From: Lysobacter enzymogenes
Lineage (GTDB): Bacteria > Pseudomonadota > Gammaproteobacteria > Xanthomonadales > Xanthomonadaceae
Direction of reading: 5' to 3'
DNA: 64,000 nucleotides
Assembly: GCF_017355525.1 (NCBI RefSeq)
Contig: NZ_CP067395.1
Coordinates: 1,178,001 to 1,242,000, forward strand
Positions 1 to 9,053 of this stretch are shown here, in pieces; the stretch's first letter is position 1; the number at the start of each line of letters is the position of its first letter. The position numbers and the translations under genes were made by a program. The notes below the pieces were generated by a model. The model searched no databases. It was given only the letters and a program-made list of their open reading frames with translations, and was not told where the DNA came from.

Positions 1-786
1 GACATCTGGGAAGCGCAGTTCGGCGACTTCGCCAACGGCGCGCAGGTGGTCATCGACCAGTTCCTGTCCTCGGGCGAAGCCAAGTGGGGCCGCCTGTGCG
101 GTCTGGCGCTGCTGCTGCCGCACGGCTACGAAGGCCAGGGCCCCGAGCACAGCTCGGCGCGCCTGGAGCGCTTCCTGCAGCTGTGCGCGCTGGAGAACAT
201 GCTGGTCTGCGTGCCGACCACCCCGGCCCAGGCCTACCACATGATCCGCCGGCAGATGCGCATGAGCACGCGCAAGCCGCTGGTGGTGATGACGCCGAAG
301 TCGCTGCTGCGCCACAAGCTGGCGGTGTCGAGCCTGGAAGAACTGGCCAACGGCGAGTTCCAGCACCTGATCCCGGACGCCGCCGCCAACGCCAAGAAGG
401 TCAAGCGCGTGGTGCTGTGCTCGGGCAAGGTCTATTACGACCTGTTCGAACAGGCGCAGAAGGACGGCGTCGAAGACGTCGCCATCGTCCGCGTCGAGCA
501 GCTCTACCCGTTCCCGCGCGAGGCGCTGGCCGCCGAGCTCAAGCGCTTCGGCGCGGCCAAGGACGTGGTGTGGTGCCAGGAAGAACCGCAGAACCAGGGC
601 GCGTGGTACCAGATCCGTCACCACCTCAGCGCCTGCCTGGCGCCGAAGCAGGCCCTGCACTACGCCGGCCGCGCCCGTTCGCCGTCGCCGGCGGCCGGCC
701 ACCTGGCCGACCACGTCGCCGAGCAGACCAAGCTGGTCGCCGACGCGCTGGTCAATCCGCTGCACGGGGAGTCCAGCGCCGAGTAA
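1..786 (+). CDS. sucA: 2-oxoglutarate dehydrogenase E1 component, C-terminal part (5' end outside window)
   Basis: The frame is open from base 1 and stops with TAA at 784-786, so this is the last 261 codons of a longer gene. The translated part matches the C-terminal transketolase-like region of the thiamine-diphosphate-dependent E1 subunit: IWEAQFGDFANGAQ near the edge, then PHGYEGQGPEHSSAR and a distal VWCQEEPQNQGAW. E1 decarboxylates 2-oxoglutarate and transfers the succinyl group to the E2 lipoyl arm in the TCA cycle. It lies directly upstream of sucB and lpdA in the same direction, the usual order of this complex in Xanthomonadaceae. An internal ATG at base 46 is not a real start. Confidence 0.97.
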   Translation, partial: DIWEAQFGDFANGAQVVIDQFLSSGEAKWGRLCGLALLLPHGYEGQGPEHSSARLERFLQLCALENMLVCVPTTPAQAYHMIRRQMRMSTRKPLVVMTPKSLLRHKLAVSSLEELANGEFQHLIPDAAANAKKVKRVVLCSGKVYYDLFEQAQKDGVEDVAIVRVEQLYPFPREALAAELKRFGAAKDVVWCQEEPQNQGAWYQIRHHLSACLAPKQALHYAGRARSPSPAAGHLADHVAEQTKLVADALVNPLHGESSAE

Positions 787-802
787 GGCGCGGGCTCCAT
801 CG

Positions 803-838
803 GGAAGGTCCGGCGCCGCTGCCGGCGCCGGACCTTCC
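803..838 (+). other. Perfect 15-bp hairpin between sucA and sucB
   Basis: Left arm 803-817 (GGAAGGTCCGGCGCC) pairs perfectly with 824-838 across a 6-base loop. No T-run follows, so it is not a standard Rho-independent terminator. It sits 17 bases after the sucA stop and could act as an mRNA processing or 3'-stability element that sets E1:E2 stoichiometry, or as a partial terminator. The function is inference. Confidence 0.6.
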
Positions 839-891
839 GCGAAAACCCCAGATTCGAACTCCACCTTCAAGTACTCCAGGATGCCTGCCCC

Positions 892-2100
892 ATGAGCACC
901 GAGATCAAAGTCCCCGTTCTGCCCGAGTCGGTCTCCGACGCCACGATCGCCACGTGGCACAAGAAGCCGGGCGACGCGGTCAAGCGCGACGAGAACCTGG
1001 TCGACCTCGAAACCGACAAGGTCGTGCTCGAAGTGCCCTCGCCGGTCGACGGCGTGCTCAAGGAAATCAAGTTCGAAGAAGGCGCGACCGTGACCAGCCA
1101 GCAGCTGATCGCGATCGTCGAAGCCGGCGCCGCCGCCGCTGCGCCGGCCGCTCCGGCCAAGACCGAAGCCGCTGCGGCTCCGGCCGCCGCTGCCGCCGCC
1201 GCTCCGGCCAAGACCGAGGCCGCCAAGCCCGCCGCCGCGCCGTCGGCCAACGACCAGCTGCCGCCGGGCGCGCGCTTCGCCGCCAACACCCAGGGCGTCG
1301 ACGCCGCCCAGGTCGAAGGCACCGGCCGCAAGGGCGCGGTGACCAAGGAAGACATCCTCAACTACGCCAAGTCCGGCGGCGTGGGTTCGGCCGCGGGCGC
1401 GCGTCCGGAAGAACGCGTGCCGATGACCCGCATGCGCGCGCGCATCGCCGAGCGCCTGATGCAGTCGAAGAACTCCATCGCCATGCTGACCTCGTTCAAC
1501 GAAGTCAACCTCGGCAAGGTCATGGCCATGCGCAAGGAGCTCGGCGAGAGCTTCGAGAAGGCCAACGGGGTCAAGCTCGGCTTCATGAGCTTCTTCGCCA
1601 AGGCCGCGGCGAACGCGCTGCAGCGCCACCCGATCGTCAACGCCTCGGTCGACGGCAACGACGTGATCTACCACGGCTACTCGGACATCTCGATCGCCGT
1701 GTCGACCGACAAGGGCCTGGTGACCCCGGTGCTGCGCAACGTCGAGCGCCTGGGCTTCGCCGACATCGAAAAGGCCATCGGCGACTACGCCAAGAAGGCC
1801 CGCGACGGCAAGCTGGCGCTGGAAGACCTGCAGGGCGGCACCTTCACCATCACCAACGGCGGCACCTTCGGCTCGCTGATGTCGACCCCGATCGTCAACC
1901 CGCCGCAGTCGGCGATCCTCGGCATGCACGCGATCAAGGAGCGCGCGATCGTCGAGAACGGCGCCGTCGTGGCCGCGCCGATGATGTACATCGCGCTGTC
2001 CTACGATCACCGCATCATCGACGGCAAGGACGCGGTGCTGTTCCTGGTCGACATCAAGAACCAGCTGGAAAATCCGCACCGCATGCTGCTCGGCATGTGA
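892..2100 (+). CDS. sucB: Dihydrolipoyllysine succinyltransferase (E2 of 2-oxoglutarate dehydrogenase)
   Basis: The 402-residue protein has the standard E2 layout. A lipoyl domain spans about 1-77, with the lipoylated lysine at K43 in [10 protein letters not shown]. An Ala/Pro-rich flexible linker runs from about 80 to 120, followed by a peripheral subunit-binding region at about 125-155 and a catalytic acyltransferase core from about 170. The active-site motif is [11 protein letters not shown], with H373 and D377. The enzyme passes the succinyl group from the lipoyl arm to CoA. It has one lipoyl domain, as usual for SucB. The ATG at 892 gives the complete lipoyl domain. It follows sucA by about 105 bases and precedes lpdA, so the three subunits are probably co-transcribed. 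Confidence 0.97.
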   Translation: MSTEIKVPVLPESVSDATIATWHKKPGDAVKRDENLVDLETDKVVLEVPSPVDGVLKEIKFEEGATVTSQQLIAIVEAGAAAAAPAAPAKTEAAAAPAAAAAAAPAKTEAAKPAAAPSANDQLPPGARFAANTQGVDAAQVEGTGRKGAVTKEDILNYAKSGGVGSAAGARPEERVPMTRMRARIAERLMQSKNSIAMLTSFNEVNLGKVMAMRKELGESFEKANGVKLGFMSFFAKAAANALQRHPIVNASVDGNDVIYHGYSDISIAVSTDKGLVTPVLRNVERLGFADIEKAIGDYAKKARDGKLALEDLQGGTFTITNGGTFGSLMSTPIVNPPQSAILGMHAIKERAIVENGAVVAAPMMYIALSYDHRIIDGKDAVLFLVDIKNQLENPHRMLLGM

Positions 2101-2109
2101 TGCCGAGCT

Positions 2110-2261
2110 GGGATTCGGGATTGGGGATTCGGGATTCGCAACGGCAAAGCCGACGCGGTTTCGTTCCCACTCCCGACCTCAGCTTTGCAGCATTTCGCGG
2201 ATTTGGCATTCGCGGCGCTTGAGCGCTTTGAACGAATCCCGAATCCCCAATCCCGAATCCC
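2110..2261. repeat. GGGATTC-type inverted pair between sucB and lpdA
   Basis: The arm at 2110-2138 (gggattcgggattgggg...) is the exact reverse complement of 2233-2261, 29 of 29 bases, around a 94-base centre. The right arm ends 13 bases before the lpdA start codon. A second copy of the same element brackets the other side of lpdA (3704-3865). It looks like a dispersed, potentially hairpin-forming repeat; whether it is mobile cannot be judged here. Confidence 0.85.
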
Positions 2262-2274
2262 GTGAGCGAATGAA

Positions 2275-3699
2275 ATGAGCGAACAATTCGACGTAGTCGT
2301 CATCGGCGCCGGCCCCGCCGGCTACCACGCCGCCATCCGCGCCGCGCAGCTGGGCCTGAAGACCGCGTGCATCGACGCCGCGCTCGGCAAGGACGGCAAG
2401 CCGGCTCTCGGCGGCACCTGCCTGCGCGTGGGCTGCATCCCGTCCAAGGCCCTGCTCGACAGCTCGCGCCAGTACTGGAACCTGCAGCACCTGTTCGGCG
2501 AGCACGGCATCAGCGCCGACAACGCCAAGATCGACATCGGCACGATGGTCGGCCGCAAGGACAAGATCGTCAAACAGTTCACCGGCGGCATCGCGATGCT
2601 GTTCAAGGCGAACAAGATCGCCCCGTACTACGGCTTCGGCACCCTGCACCCGGGCAACATCGTCAAGGTCAAGCAGCACGACGGCAGCGAAGTCGAGCTC
2701 AAGGGCACCAACGTCATCATCGCCGCCGGTTCGGATTCGATCGAACTGCCGTTCGCCAAGTTCGACGGCGACAAGATCGTCGACAACGTCGGCGCGCTGG
2801 ACTTCACCGAAGTGCCCAAGCGCCTGGGCGTGATCGGCGCCGGCGTGATCGGCCTGGAACTGGGCAGCGTGTGGAAGCGCCTGGGTTCGGAAGTCACCAT
2901 CCTGGAAGCGCTGCCGGACTTCCTCGCCGCCGCCGACGCCGAAGTCGCCAAGACCGCGGCCAAGGAATTCAAGAAGCAGGGCCTGGACATCAAGCTCGGC
3001 GCCAAGGTCTCCAAGGCCGAGATCAAGGGCGATGAAGTCCACCTGACCTACAACGACGGCAAGGCCGACCAGCAACTGGTCGTGGACAAGCTGCTGGTGG
3101 CCGTCGGCCGCCGCGCCGCGTCCAAAGGCCTGCTGGCCGAAGGCACCGGGGTCAAGCTCAACGAGCGCGGCCAGATCGAAGTCGACGAGCATTGCCACAC
3201 CGGCGTCGACGGCGTCTGGGCGGTCGGCGACTGCGTGCGCGGCCCGATGCTGGCGCACAAGGGCTTCGAGGAAGGCATCGCGGTGGCCGAACTGATCGCC
3301 GGCCTGCCGGGCCACGTCAACTTCGACACCATTCCGTGGGTCATCTACACCGAGCCGGAAATCGCTTGGGTCGGCCAGACCGAGCAGCAGCTCAAGGCCG
3401 ACGGCGTGCCGTACAAGACCGGCAGCTTCCCGTTCGCGGCGATCGGCCGCGCGGTGGCCATGGGCGAGCCGGCCGGCTTCGTCAAGGTCATCGCCCACGC
3501 CGAGACCGACCGCGTGCTCGGCCTGCACCTGGTCGGCGTCGGCGTCTCCGAACTGGTCCACGAAGGCGTGCTGACCATGGAGTTCAAGGGTTCGGCCGAC
3601 GACCTCGCGCGCATCTGCCACGCTCACCCGACCTTGTCGGAAGCGATCCACGACGCGGCGATGGCGGTCGACAAGCGCGCTATCCATAAGGCGAACTAA
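2275..3699 (+). CDS. lpdA: Dihydrolipoyl dehydrogenase (E3)
   Basis: A 474-residue class I pyridine-nucleotide disulfide oxidoreductase that reoxidises the dihydrolipoyl arm of E2 and reduces NAD+. Visible are the N-terminal FAD-binding motif GAGPAGYHAA (11-20), the redox disulfide C49/C54 in GGTCLRVGCIPSK, a second dinucleotide-binding motif GAGVIGLELG, the central FAD site (AVGDCV), and the C-terminal HAHPTLSEA, whose His-Glu pair is the acid-base of the partner subunit. Length and motifs are normal. It is the last gene of the suc cluster and is followed by a clear terminator at 3773. The start at 2275 gives a normal N-terminus. Confidence 0.97.
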   Translation: MSEQFDVVVIGAGPAGYHAAIRAAQLGLKTACIDAALGKDGKPALGGTCLRVGCIPSKALLDSSRQYWNLQHLFGEHGISADNAKIDIGTMVGRKDKIVKQFTGGIAMLFKANKIAPYYGFGTLHPGNIVKVKQHDGSEVELKGTNVIIAAGSDSIELPFAKFDGDKIVDNVGALDFTEVPKRLGVIGAGVIGLELGSVWKRLGSEVTILEALPDFLAAADAEVAKTAAKEFKKQGLDIKLGAKVSKAEIKGDEVHLTYNDGKADQQLVVDKLLVAVGRRAASKGLLAEGTGVKLNERGQIEVDEHCHTGVDGVWAVGDCVRGPMLAHKGFEEGIAVAELIAGLPGHVNFDTIPWVIYTEPEIAWVGQTEQQLKADGVPYKTGSFPFAAIGRAVAMGEPAGFVKVIAHAETDRVLGLHLVGVGVSELVHEGVLTMEFKGSADDLARICHAHPTLSEAIHDAAMAVDKRAIHKAN

Positions 3700-3703
3700 A
3701 GCC

Positions 3704-3865
3704 GGGATTGGGGATGTCGGGATTCGGGATTCGCACAGCGCTTCCGATCCCCACCCCAAGCCGCGAAGCATGCGCCAGGCCAAGCCTGGCGTTTTGCTTT
3801 TACGTCCAGCGTCCCATCGCCAACCAGCGCTTTCGGCGAATCCCTAATCTCCAATCCCGAATCCC
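3704..3865. repeat. GGGATTC-type inverted pair between lpdA and the LOG gene
   Basis: The arms 3704-3733 and 3837-3865 are related to, but less perfect than, those of the element at 2110-2261. The centre contains the lpdA terminator. The right arm ends at base 3865, immediately before a possible GTG start at 3866, so the repeat occupies the place where a ribosome-binding site would be expected. Confidence 0.8.
3773..3801 (+). terminator. Rho-independent terminator of the suc cluster
   Basis: CGCCAGGC (3773-3780), loop CAA, GCCTGGCG (3784-3791), then TTTTGCTTTTA. A perfect 8-bp stem with a T-rich tail, 74 bases after the lpdA stop. Confidence 0.85.
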
Positions 3866-3871
3866 GTGGCC

Positions 3872-4465
<594 letters not shown>

Positions 4466-4473
4466 GCTGCACC

Positions 4474-4500
4474 GGCGCCCGCACCGCCGGTGCGGGCGCC
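4474..4500 (+). other. Perfect 12-bp hairpin after the LOG gene
   Basis: GGCGCCCGCACC (4474-4485), loop GCC, GGTGCGGGCGCC (4489-4500). No T-run follows. It could be a weak terminator or a 5' structure of the next gene, whose ribosome-binding site begins only about 8 bases later. Confidence 0.55.
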
Positions 4501-4519
4501 ATCCCTAGAGGAGAACGAA

Positions 4520-5521
4520 ATGGATTTCCGTTCTTGGCTGTACGCCTCTTGCCTGTGCGCCGCCGGCCTCGCCGCGGCCTGCGCAGTGTTTCCCGCCCGC
4601 GCCACCGCGCCGGCGCCTTACGTGCCCGACACCGACTGCGCAGCCGCGCGCAAGCTGCCGGCCGAAGTCGCCGCCGCCGCGCGTCGGATCGTCTGCGAGA
4701 TTCCGGCCGGCTACCGCGAAGACGTGTCGCGCGCCGAAGCGCTGGGCGCGATCTTGCGCCGCCACGACGTCGCCGCGTGGCTGACCAGCGATTCGCTCAA
4801 CGCCGCCGGCGCGCTGAGTTCACTGCCCGGCGAACCCGCCGGCTGGCTCAGCGAGGAACACGCCGACCGCGTCGACGTGCGCTACTTCGTCCGCGCCGAC
4901 GGCCGCACGCTCGCGTTCGCGCAATCCTCGCTGCCGCTGCGCACGCCGCTGACGGCGCGCGACTCGCGCCGGCTCGACCCGCCGCGACCGGCCAGCGAGC
5001 GCGAGCTGCGCCTGCTGGCCGCGATCAAGCTCGCGCGCGCGCAATCGATGACCTACTGCGCCAAGGCGCCGCCGAACACCGTCGCGATCGAATGGAGCGA
5101 GCCCGGCCAGCCGGCGCAGATCCTGGTGTTCCTGATGTCGCCGTGGACCGACGATTCGCTGCCGCTGGGCGGCCACGCGCTGTTCCGCGTTTCGCGCGAC
5201 GGCACGCGCGTGCTCGATCGTTTCGAGCAGACCCGCAGCTGCGTCAACCTGGATCCGCGCGAACTGAAGAAAGTCGAAGCGTTGACGATCAGCCACCTGG
5301 CCTCGGACACGCCGACCTGCTTCCACGCGTTCATGAGCCTGCAATACCGCAAACCGATCTACGTCACCACCGTGCGCAACCGCCGGCTGTGGAAAGTCGA
5401 AGACGGGAGCATCCGTTTGCTGCCGGCCGGCGCGACCGAAGCGGGCGATGCGGCCGACACGGCAAAGCGCGGCAACAAACGCGGCGCAAAAGCCGCGCAG
5501 CCATCCAAAGACAAGCGCTGA
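4520..5521 (+). CDS. Secreted protein of unknown function
   Basis: ATG 4520 is preceded by GAGGAG (4508-4513) at good spacing, so I reject a longer reading from 4490. The 333-residue product starts with a signal peptide (MDFRSWLYASCLCAAGLAA... with likely cleavage after ARA). Two cysteines early in the mature part (DTDCAA, IVCEIP) and others later (YCAKAP, RSCVNL, PTCFHAF) could form disulfides. A central stretch reads like a globular domain with CVNLDPRELKKVEAL and FHAFMSLQYRKPIYVTT. The C-terminus is a Lys/Arg-rich tail. I do not recognise a family. It lies between the LOG and AcuI genes in the same direction. Confidence 0.75.
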   Translation: MDFRSWLYASCLCAAGLAAACAVFPARATAPAPYVPDTDCAAARKLPAEVAAAARRIVCEIPAGYREDVSRAEALGAILRRHDVAAWLTSDSLNAAGALSSLPGEPAGWLSEEHADRVDVRYFVRADGRTLAFAQSSLPLRTPLTARDSRRLDPPRPASERELRLLAAIKLARAQSMTYCAKAPPNTVAIEWSEPGQPAQILVFLMSPWTDDSLPLGGHALFRVSRDGTRVLDRFEQTRSCVNLDPRELKKVEALTISHLASDTPTCFHAFMSLQYRKPIYVTTVRNRRLWKVEDGSIRLLPAGATEAGDAADTAKRGNKRGAKAAQPSKDKR

Positions 5522-5599
5522 ACGCCGCACAGCGCGCCGCGCACCGCGGCGCGCGCCGGCGCTGGGCTATCATCGCGGTCTGCTTCCGGAGTCCGCGCC

Positions 5600-6592
5600 A
5601 TGACCGTTCCCGCCGCGTTCAACGCCTTCCGCATCCACAACGACGCCGCCGGTTACCGCAGCGGCGTCGAACAGGTGTCGATCGACGATCTCGCCCCCGG
5701 CGAGGTCACGATCAAGACCGCGTACTCCTCGATCAACTTCAAGGACGCGCTGGCCGGCACCGGCGAGGGCAAGATCCTGCGCTCGTTTCCGCTGGTCGGC
5801 GGGATCGACGTGGCCGGCCACGTGGTCGCGTCGAGCGACGCCAAGTTCAAGGAAGGCGACGCGGTCGTGGTCACCGGCTGCGGCCTCAGCGAGACCCGCG
5901 ACGGCGGCTACAGCGAGTACGCGCGCCTGCCGGCGCAGTGGGCGATCCCGCTGCCGGCCGGGCTGAGCCTGCGCGAGGCCATGGTGCTCGGCACCGCCGG
6001 CTTCACCGCCGCGCTGGCGCTGTTCCGGATGCTGGAAAACCGCCAGGCGCCGGAACTGGGGCCGCTCGCGGTGACCGGCGCCAGCGGCGGCGTGGGTTCG
6101 CTCGCGCTCGACATCTTCAGCCGCGCCGGCTTCGAAGTGCATGCGGTCAGCGGCAAGAGCGAACAGGCCGATTACCTCAAGTCGATCGGCGCCAGCCAGG
6201 TGCTCGGCCGCGACGCGCTGGCGACGACCCGGCCGATGGATTCGGCGCGCTTCGGCGGCGGCCTCGACAACGTCGGCGGGCCGATGCTCGCCAGCCTGCT
6301 CGCGCAGACCGCGCCGTACGGCAACGTCGCCAGCGCCGGCCTCGCCGCGACCCACGATCTGGACACCACGGTGATGCCGTTCATCATCCGCGGCGTGTCG
6401 CTGCTCGGCGTGGCCTCGGCCGGCACCGCGCGCGCGATCCGCGACGAGATCTGGCAGCGTCTGGCCAGCGACTGGAAACCGGCGCATCTGGACCGCATCT
6501 GCACCCGCGAAGTGACGCTGTCGGAGTTGCCGCAGGCGTTTCCGGGCATGCTGGCCGGGGGTTCCCTGGGCCGGACCCTGGTCGTGATCTAG
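5600..6592 (+). CDS. Medium-chain dehydrogenase/reductase, YhdH/AcuI family (acrylyl-CoA reductase-like)
   Basis: The 330-residue protein has the zinc-free MDR fold. An N-terminal GroES-like domain (INFKDALAGTGEGKI) includes a GIDVAG loop, and a C-terminal Rossmann domain has the NADPH-binding GASGGVGSLA (about 155-164) and a distal RGVSLLGVASAGT. The INFKDALAGTG and GTAGFTAALAL segments are typical of YhdH/AcuI rather than of general quinone reductases. AcuI reduces acryloyl-CoA to propionyl-CoA and detoxifies this electrophile. The substrate here is inferred from family only. A TATCAT -10-like box at 5568-5573 lies just upstream. Confidence 0.88.
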   Translation: MTVPAAFNAFRIHNDAAGYRSGVEQVSIDDLAPGEVTIKTAYSSINFKDALAGTGEGKILRSFPLVGGIDVAGHVVASSDAKFKEGDAVVVTGCGLSETRDGGYSEYARLPAQWAIPLPAGLSLREAMVLGTAGFTAALALFRMLENRQAPELGPLAVTGASGGVGSLALDIFSRAGFEVHAVSGKSEQADYLKSIGASQVLGRDALATTRPMDSARFGGGLDNVGGPMLASLLAQTAPYGNVASAGLAATHDLDTTVMPFIIRGVSLLGVASAGTARAIRDEIWQRLASDWKPAHLDRICTREVTLSELPQAFPGMLAGGSLGRTLVVI

Positions 6593-6598
6593 TTGGCA

Positions 6599-6626
6599 TT
6601 GCAGCCGCGCGGCGCGTCGCTACAAT
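6599..6626 (+). promoter_or_regulatory. Candidate sigma-70 promoter of the response regulator
   Basis: TTGCAG (6599-6604), 16-base spacer, TACAAT (6621-6626), ending 25 bases before the ATG at 6652. The -10 matches five of six consensus bases. It starts a few bases after the stop of the preceding gene. Confidence 0.55.
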
Positions 6627-6651
6627 CGGCCGCAAGTTCCAGGGGAAAGAT

Positions 6652-7023
6652 ATGGCGCGTATTTTGATCGTCGACGATTCGCCGTCCCAGCTGATGGGCA
6701 TCCGTCGCATCGTCGAGAAACTGGGCCACGAGGCCCTCACCGCAGAAGACGGCGCCGCCGGCGTCGAAGCCGCCAAGCGCGAGCTGCCCGACCTGATCCT
6801 GATGGACGTGGTCATGCCGAACCTCAACGGGTTCCAGGCCACCCGTTCGATCTGCCGGGAAAGCACCACCAAGCACATCCCGATCGTGCTGGTCACCACC
6901 AAGGACCAGGACACCGACCGGGTGTGGGGCATGCGCCAAGGCGCGAAAGCCTATATCACCAAGCCTTTCAGCGAGACCGACCTGTCCGAGATCATCGGCC
7001 AGTTGTTGCCCGCGGCCGGCTGA
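6652..7023 (+). CDS. Single-domain response regulator (PilH/CheY-like)
   Basis: The 123-residue protein is only a receiver domain. The acidic pocket is in ILIVDDSPSQ, the phospho-acceptor Asp in LILMDVVMPNLNGFQA (about D54), a switch Thr in IVLVTTKDQ, and a conserved Lys in YITKPFSETD. The sequence resembles the PilH/PilG regulators that act in the Chp chemosensory system for type IV pilus twitching, but no pil or chp gene is in the window, so the partner is unknown. AGGGGAAAG (6641-6649) serves as ribosome-binding site. An intrinsic terminator follows. Confidence 0.88.
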   Translation: MARILIVDDSPSQLMGIRRIVEKLGHEALTAEDGAAGVEAAKRELPDLILMDVVMPNLNGFQATRSICRESTTKHIPIVLVTTKDQDTDRVWGMRQGAKAYITKPFSETDLSEIIGQLLPAAG

Positions 7024-7061
7024 ACCGGGCGCGGCCCGCCGCGCTTGCAGGATGAACACGG

Positions 7062-7093
7062 AATCCCGGCGCGAGCCGGGATTCTTGCGTTTG
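7062..7093. terminator. Bidirectional terminator between convergent genes
   Basis: AATCCCGGC (7062-7070), loop GCGA, GCCGGGATT (7075-7083), then CTTGCGTTT. A perfect 9-bp stem between the plus-strand response regulator and the minus-strand cbpA-like gene. The remaining 255 bases up to 7348 show no convincing gene or signal. Confidence 0.75.
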
Positions 7094-7348
7094 GGGTCGG
7101 GCGAACGCCGCTGTCTGCCTGTCCGGCGCGCCGCACGCACGTGGCGGATGCGGCCCGCGCAGGCCCGCCCCGCTACGCCGCGGTGCACTTCGCGACGACC
7201 GCGGATGCGCCTATGCGCGCACTCGTGGCGTATACGCTCCGCATGCGCCGCCGCGCTCTCGCGAGCGCTTGCGCAGTTCGCGCAAAACTTCGCAGTTCAG
7301 CGCCGGCCGCACCCGTTCATGCGGCGCGAACCCGTCCCGTCCGTCGGC

Positions 7349-8245
7349 TCAATCGCGCCGCCAGTCTTCGCCGAACGCCACGCGCAAGGCTTCGTACGCC
7401 TCGCGCTGCGCGTCGTTGTCGGCGCGCGGCGCCAGCACTTCGAGTTCGACGATCTGATCGCCGGCCGGCGTGCCCGGCAGGCCGCGTCCGCGCAGGCGCA
7501 GTTTGCGGCCGGCCTCGGAATTGGCCGGAATCTTCAGCTCGACCGCGCCGCCGAGGGTCGGCACGCTGACGCTGGCGCCGAGCGCGGCTTCCCACGGCGC
7601 CAGTTCCAGCACGTGGATGACGTTGCGCCCGTCGACTTCGAACTGCGGGTGCGCGGCGTACTCGATCTCCAGCAGCAGATCGCCGTGGGTGCCTTGGCCG
7701 GCGAGGCGGATCAGCTGGCCCGGGCGGATGCCCTTGGGCACGCGCACGTCCAGCGTCTTGTGGTTGACCGAAATGCGCACCTGCCCGCCTTCGTAGACGG
7801 TCTCCAGCGACACCGCCAGCTTGGCCCGGGTGTCGCCGCGCGGCGGCGCGCCGCGCTGGCCGAAGCCGCCCGCGCCCGGCGCGGCGCGGCCGCGGCCGAA
7901 CAGGGTCTCGAAGAAGTCGCTGAAACCGCCGCCCGCGCCGCCGCCGGCGAAGATCTCCTCGAAATCCGGGCCGCCCTGGCCGCCGCCGAAACCGCCCGGC
8001 GGCGCGTGCACTTCGTCGCCGGGGCGATAGCCGCGCGCGCGCAGCTGATCGTAGGCCGCGCGCTTTTGCGGATCGCGCAGCGCCTCATAAGCCTCGTTGA
8101 CCGCCTTGAACCGGTCTTCCGCGCCGGCTTCCTTGCTGACGTCGGGGTGGTACTTGCGCGCCAACCGGCGATAGGCGGTCTTGATCTCCGCCTCGCCCGC
8201 GCTCGGCTCCACGCCGAGGGTTTCGTAGTAATCCTTGAACTGCAT
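7349..8245 (-). CDS. cbpA: DnaJ-family co-chaperone, CbpA type
   Basis: The protein of 298 residues starts MQFKDYYETLGVEPSAG. It has an N-terminal J-domain with the HPD tripeptide (KYHPDVSKE) that stimulates DnaK ATPase, a Gly/Phe-rich linker at about 75-130 (GGFGGGQGG, FGQRG), and two C-terminal beta-domains (DVRVPKGIRPGQ, RKLRLRGRGLPG). There is no CxxCxGxG zinc region, which separates it from DnaJ and fits CbpA. An in-frame ATG at 8260 exists, but the family start is at 8245. It is divergent from the peroxiredoxin gene. Confidence 0.93.
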   Translation of the reverse strand: MQFKDYYETLGVEPSAGEAEIKTAYRRLARKYHPDVSKEAGAEDRFKAVNEAYEALRDPQKRAAYDQLRARGYRPGDEVHAPPGGFGGGQGGPDFEEIFAGGGAGGGFSDFFETLFGRGRAAPGAGGFGQRGAPPRGDTRAKLAVSLETVYEGGQVRISVNHKTLDVRVPKGIRPGQLIRLAGQGTHGDLLLEIEYAAHPQFEVDGRNVIHVLELAPWEAALGASVSVPTLGGAVELKIPANSEAGRKLRLRGRGLPGTPAGDQIVELEVLAPRADNDAQREAYEALRVAFGEDWRRD

Positions 8246-8463
8246 CGATGCGGGCTCCACGGCGCAAGCGCCAAGCGCAGCGCTGTCCGCACAGGCCGCC
8301 TTGGCGCATCATTGAGGTCACAAGCATGGCGGCGGACGCGGGATTTTCAAGTCGCGCCGAACCCGCGAAACGCTGCCGTCGAACGCAACAATCCCGTCAA
8401 GCCGCCTTGACGCCGAGTTTAGCCCTGCCTTCCTAGACTTCACCCCCACCCCAGGAGAATCCC

Positions 8464-8940
8464 ATGAGCATCCAGGTCGGCGACCGCCTGCCCGAAGTCG
8501 CGCTCAAGCGCATCAACGACGGCATCGAGACGGTCGATACCCGCGCCCTGTTCGACGACGGCAAAGCGGTGTTGTTCGCGGTGCCCGGCGCGTTCACTCC
8601 GACCTGTTCGGAGAAGCACCTGCCCGGCTTCGTCCAGCACTTCCAGCAATTCCGCGACAAGGGCATCGACGTGGCCTGCCTGGCCGTCAACGATCCCTTC
8701 GTCATGCAGGCCTGGGCCAAGACTCAGCACGTGCCCGACGGCCTGCTGATGCTGTCCGACGGCAACGGCGAGCTGACCCGCGCGCTCGGCCTGGAGCTCG
8801 ACGCCAGCGCCTACGGCATGGGCACGCGCGCCAAGCGCTTCGCCTTGTACATCGAGGACGGCACGGTCAAGCAGGTCCACGTCGAGGAGCCGGGCGAGTA
8901 CCGCGTGTCCTCGGCCGAATACATGCTCGAGCAAGTCTGA
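8464..8940 (+). CDS. Peroxiredoxin, Prx5/hybrid type
   Basis: A 158-residue thioredoxin-fold peroxidase. The peroxidatic cysteine is C48 in PGAFTPTCSEKHLPGF, which matches the Prx5 signature; a second Cys at 72 (DVACLAVND) corresponds to the non-catalytic position in Prx5 proteins. No glutaredoxin domain is fused, so electrons must come from a separate thiol donor. The likely substrates are hydrogen peroxide and alkyl hydroperoxides. AGGAGA lies 5 bases before ATG 8464. A ferritin-like gene follows in the same direction, which suggests a shared oxidative/iron stress role. Confidence 0.93.
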   Translation: MSIQVGDRLPEVALKRINDGIETVDTRALFDDGKAVLFAVPGAFTPTCSEKHLPGFVQHFQQFRDKGIDVACLAVNDPFVMQAWAKTQHVPDGLLMLSDGNGELTRALGLELDASAYGMGTRAKRFALYIEDGTVKQVHVEEPGEYRVSSAEYMLEQV

Positions 8941-8947
8941 TCCGCGC

Positions 8948-8983
8948 GGCGCCGGGCCCTTGCGACCCGGCGCCGTCGTTCTT
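8948..8983 (+). terminator. Probable terminator after the peroxiredoxin gene
   Basis: GGCGCCGGG (8948-8956), 9-base loop, CCCGGCGCC (8966-8974), then GTCGTTCTT. The 9-bp stem is perfect; the T-tract is weak. Confidence 0.6.
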
Positions 8984-9053
8984 CCCCGTCCGCTTTCCAG
9001 CCTTTACCTGTCGAGGTACTCCGCCCCTTCCCCCCGACCAGCCAGGAGACGTC

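Noticed and set aside
7052..8410. A 452-codon plus-strand frame opposite the cbpA-like gene
   Set aside because: The J-domain gene on the other strand has clear motifs; this frame does not.
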